NCBI GenBank assembly: GCA_017408535.1
Contig: JAFQUL010000016.1
Location: 1-12,697 of the forward strand
Length of the DNA stretch: 12,697 nt
Reading direction: 5' to 3'
Origin: Clostridia bacterium
GTDB taxonomy: Bacteria > Bacillota > Clostridia > Oscillospirales > CAG-272
Shown here: piece after piece, positions 12,000 to 12,697 of the stretch
How positions within the stretch are numbered: position 1 is the stretch's first letter
Layout: every line of letters begins with the position of its first letter
Position numbers and translations under genes: made by a program
Notes under the pieces: model-generated
What the model was told of the DNA's origin: nothing
Seen by the model: the letters and a program-made list of their open reading frames with translations, nothing else
Databases searched by the model: none

Positions 12000-12697
12000 A
12001 TGGTACGTTCACACGTTTTGATATGCGGAGGCACCGGTTGTACTTCTTCCAACAGCGCTGCCATCATGGAAAAGATGAAGGCAGAGCTTGAGGCTGTAGG
12101 CCTTCAGGATGAGGTTAACGTTGTTCTCACCGGTTGCTTCGGTCTTTGCGCACTCGGCCCTATCATGGTCGTATATCCCGAAGGAACCTTCTATTCCAGA
12201 GTTTCAGTTGACGATGTAACTGAGATCGTAAACGAGCATCTCGTAAAGGGTCGTCCCGTTAAGCGTCTTGTTTATGATGAGACCCTCTCCGGCGACGAGA
12301 TCCTTTCTCTTAACGATACCGGATTCTACAAGAAGCAGCACCGTGTTGCTCTCCGTAACTGCGGTGTTATCAACCCTGAGATCATCGACGAGTATATCGG
12401 TGCAGACGGTTACCAGGCTCTTGCTAAGGTAGTTACCGAGATGACTCCCGAGGAAGTTATTAAGTGCATCCTTGATTCCGGTCTTCGCGGCCGCGGCGGT
12501 GCAGGCTTCCCCACCGGCAGAAAGTGGGAGTTCGCAGCTAAGGTACAGTCTGACAAGAAGTACGTTTGCTGTAACGCCGACGAGGGTGACCCCGGTGCAT
12601 TCATGGACCGTTCCATCCTTGAGGGTGACCCCCATGCAGTTCTTGAGGCAATGGCTATCGCAGGTTATGCTATCGGTTCTGACGAGGGTTACATATA
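12000..12697 (+). CDS. hydB: NuoF/HydB-like NADH-binding flavoprotein, 3' end outside window
   Basis: An open frame from the ATG at 12000 to the right edge (232 complete codons, no stop), so it is a partial gene. Residues 1-90 form an N-terminal thioredoxin-like [2Fe-2S] domain (C9, C14; CFGLC with C46, C50), typical of HydB/HndC and absent from complex I NuoF. Then comes the NADH-binding GLRGRGGAGFPTGRKW (161-176) and the FMN-binding CNADEGDPGAFMDRS (191-205). Complete homologues are about 600 residues with a [4Fe-4S] site and a ferredoxin-like C-terminal domain, which would lie beyond the window. AAGAGGT is 11 nt upstream. It takes electrons to or from NAD(P)H for the hydrogenase; hydA, encoding the H-cluster subunit, is expected next but is not seen. 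Confidence 0.95.
   Translation, partial: MVRSHVLICGGTGCTSSNSAAIMEKMKAELEAVGLQDEVNVVLTGCFGLCALGPIMVVYPEGTFYSRVSVDDVTEIVNEHLVKGRPVKRLVYDETLSGDEILSLNDTGFYKKQHRVALRNCGVINPEIIDEYIGADGYQALAKVVTEMTPEEVIKCILDSGLRGRGGAGFPTGRKWEFAAKVQSDKKYVCCNADEGDPGAFMDRSILEGDPHAVLEAMAIAGYAIGSDEGYI

Noticed and set aside
11567..12067. A 166-codon minus-strand open frame across the HndB-like gene
   Set aside because: Overlaps two real plus-strand genes; the hydrophobic composition is what antisense of these codons gives.
12204..12635. A 143-codon minus-strand open frame near the right edge
   Set aside because: Antisense to the NuoF-like flavoprotein gene, which has convincing NADH and FMN motifs.

Overview
The window most likely comes from a Clostridia-class Firmicute, probably a gut or other anaerobic Oscillospirales/Ruminococcaceae-type organism. 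The reasons are a class A RNase P RNA, Gram-positive consensus sigma-A promoters, a ThiT (ECF-type) thiamine transporter under a TPP riboswitch, and the start of a HydC/HydB-type NADH-linked [FeFe]-hydrogenase operon. The taxonomic placement is inference. No tRNA, CRISPR array or intact insertion sequence was seen.

Layout, left to right. (1) 34-1599 (-): an AT-rich gene for an ECF-type sigma factor carrying a C-terminal extension of about 340 residues. (2) 1773-2227 (-): RNase P RNA with a perfect-consensus promoter and its own terminator. (3) 2240-4255 (-): a cytoplasmic GH65-family glycoside enzyme, standing alone. (4) 4353-5295 (-): thiT, with promoter, TPP riboswitch, leader terminator and 3' terminator. 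(5) 5304-6254 (+): an Mrp/Nbp35-type Fe-S carrier ATPase, divergent from thiT and closed by a bidirectional terminator. (6) 6286-6595 (-): remains of a REP-associated (RAYT) Y1 transposase with its middle deleted. (7) 6633-10245 (-): a four-gene operon transcribed in the order DUF134 regulator, MBL-fold hydrolase, CopA copper ATPase, CopZ chaperone, with an 11-11-11 bp inverted repeat on its promoter. (8) 10265-10510: an intergenic region holding two more inverted repeats, a promoter and a near-perfect Rex operator. (9) 10511 to the right edge (+): NuoE/HydC-like subunit, a stand-alone HATPase protein, an HndB-like [2Fe-2S] protein and the 5' part of a NuoF/HydB-like flavoprotein.

How the genes work together. 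The right end is an NADH-coupled (possibly electron-bifurcating) hydrogenase operon, plausibly repressed by Rex at low NADH/NAD+. The copper operon is unusual because its first gene is a DUF134 HTH protein with a Cys-rich tail rather than CsoR, CueR or CopY, so DUF134 is the obvious candidate regulator. Mrp, DUF134 and the MBL protein are families I recall occurring together in anaerobes, here split by the transposase remnant and the copper genes. The least explained parts are the DUF134-copper operon with its operator, the stack of inverted repeats at 10234-10463, the C-terminal domain of the sigma factor, and a thiT leader whose 5' end duplicates one arm of its own terminator.
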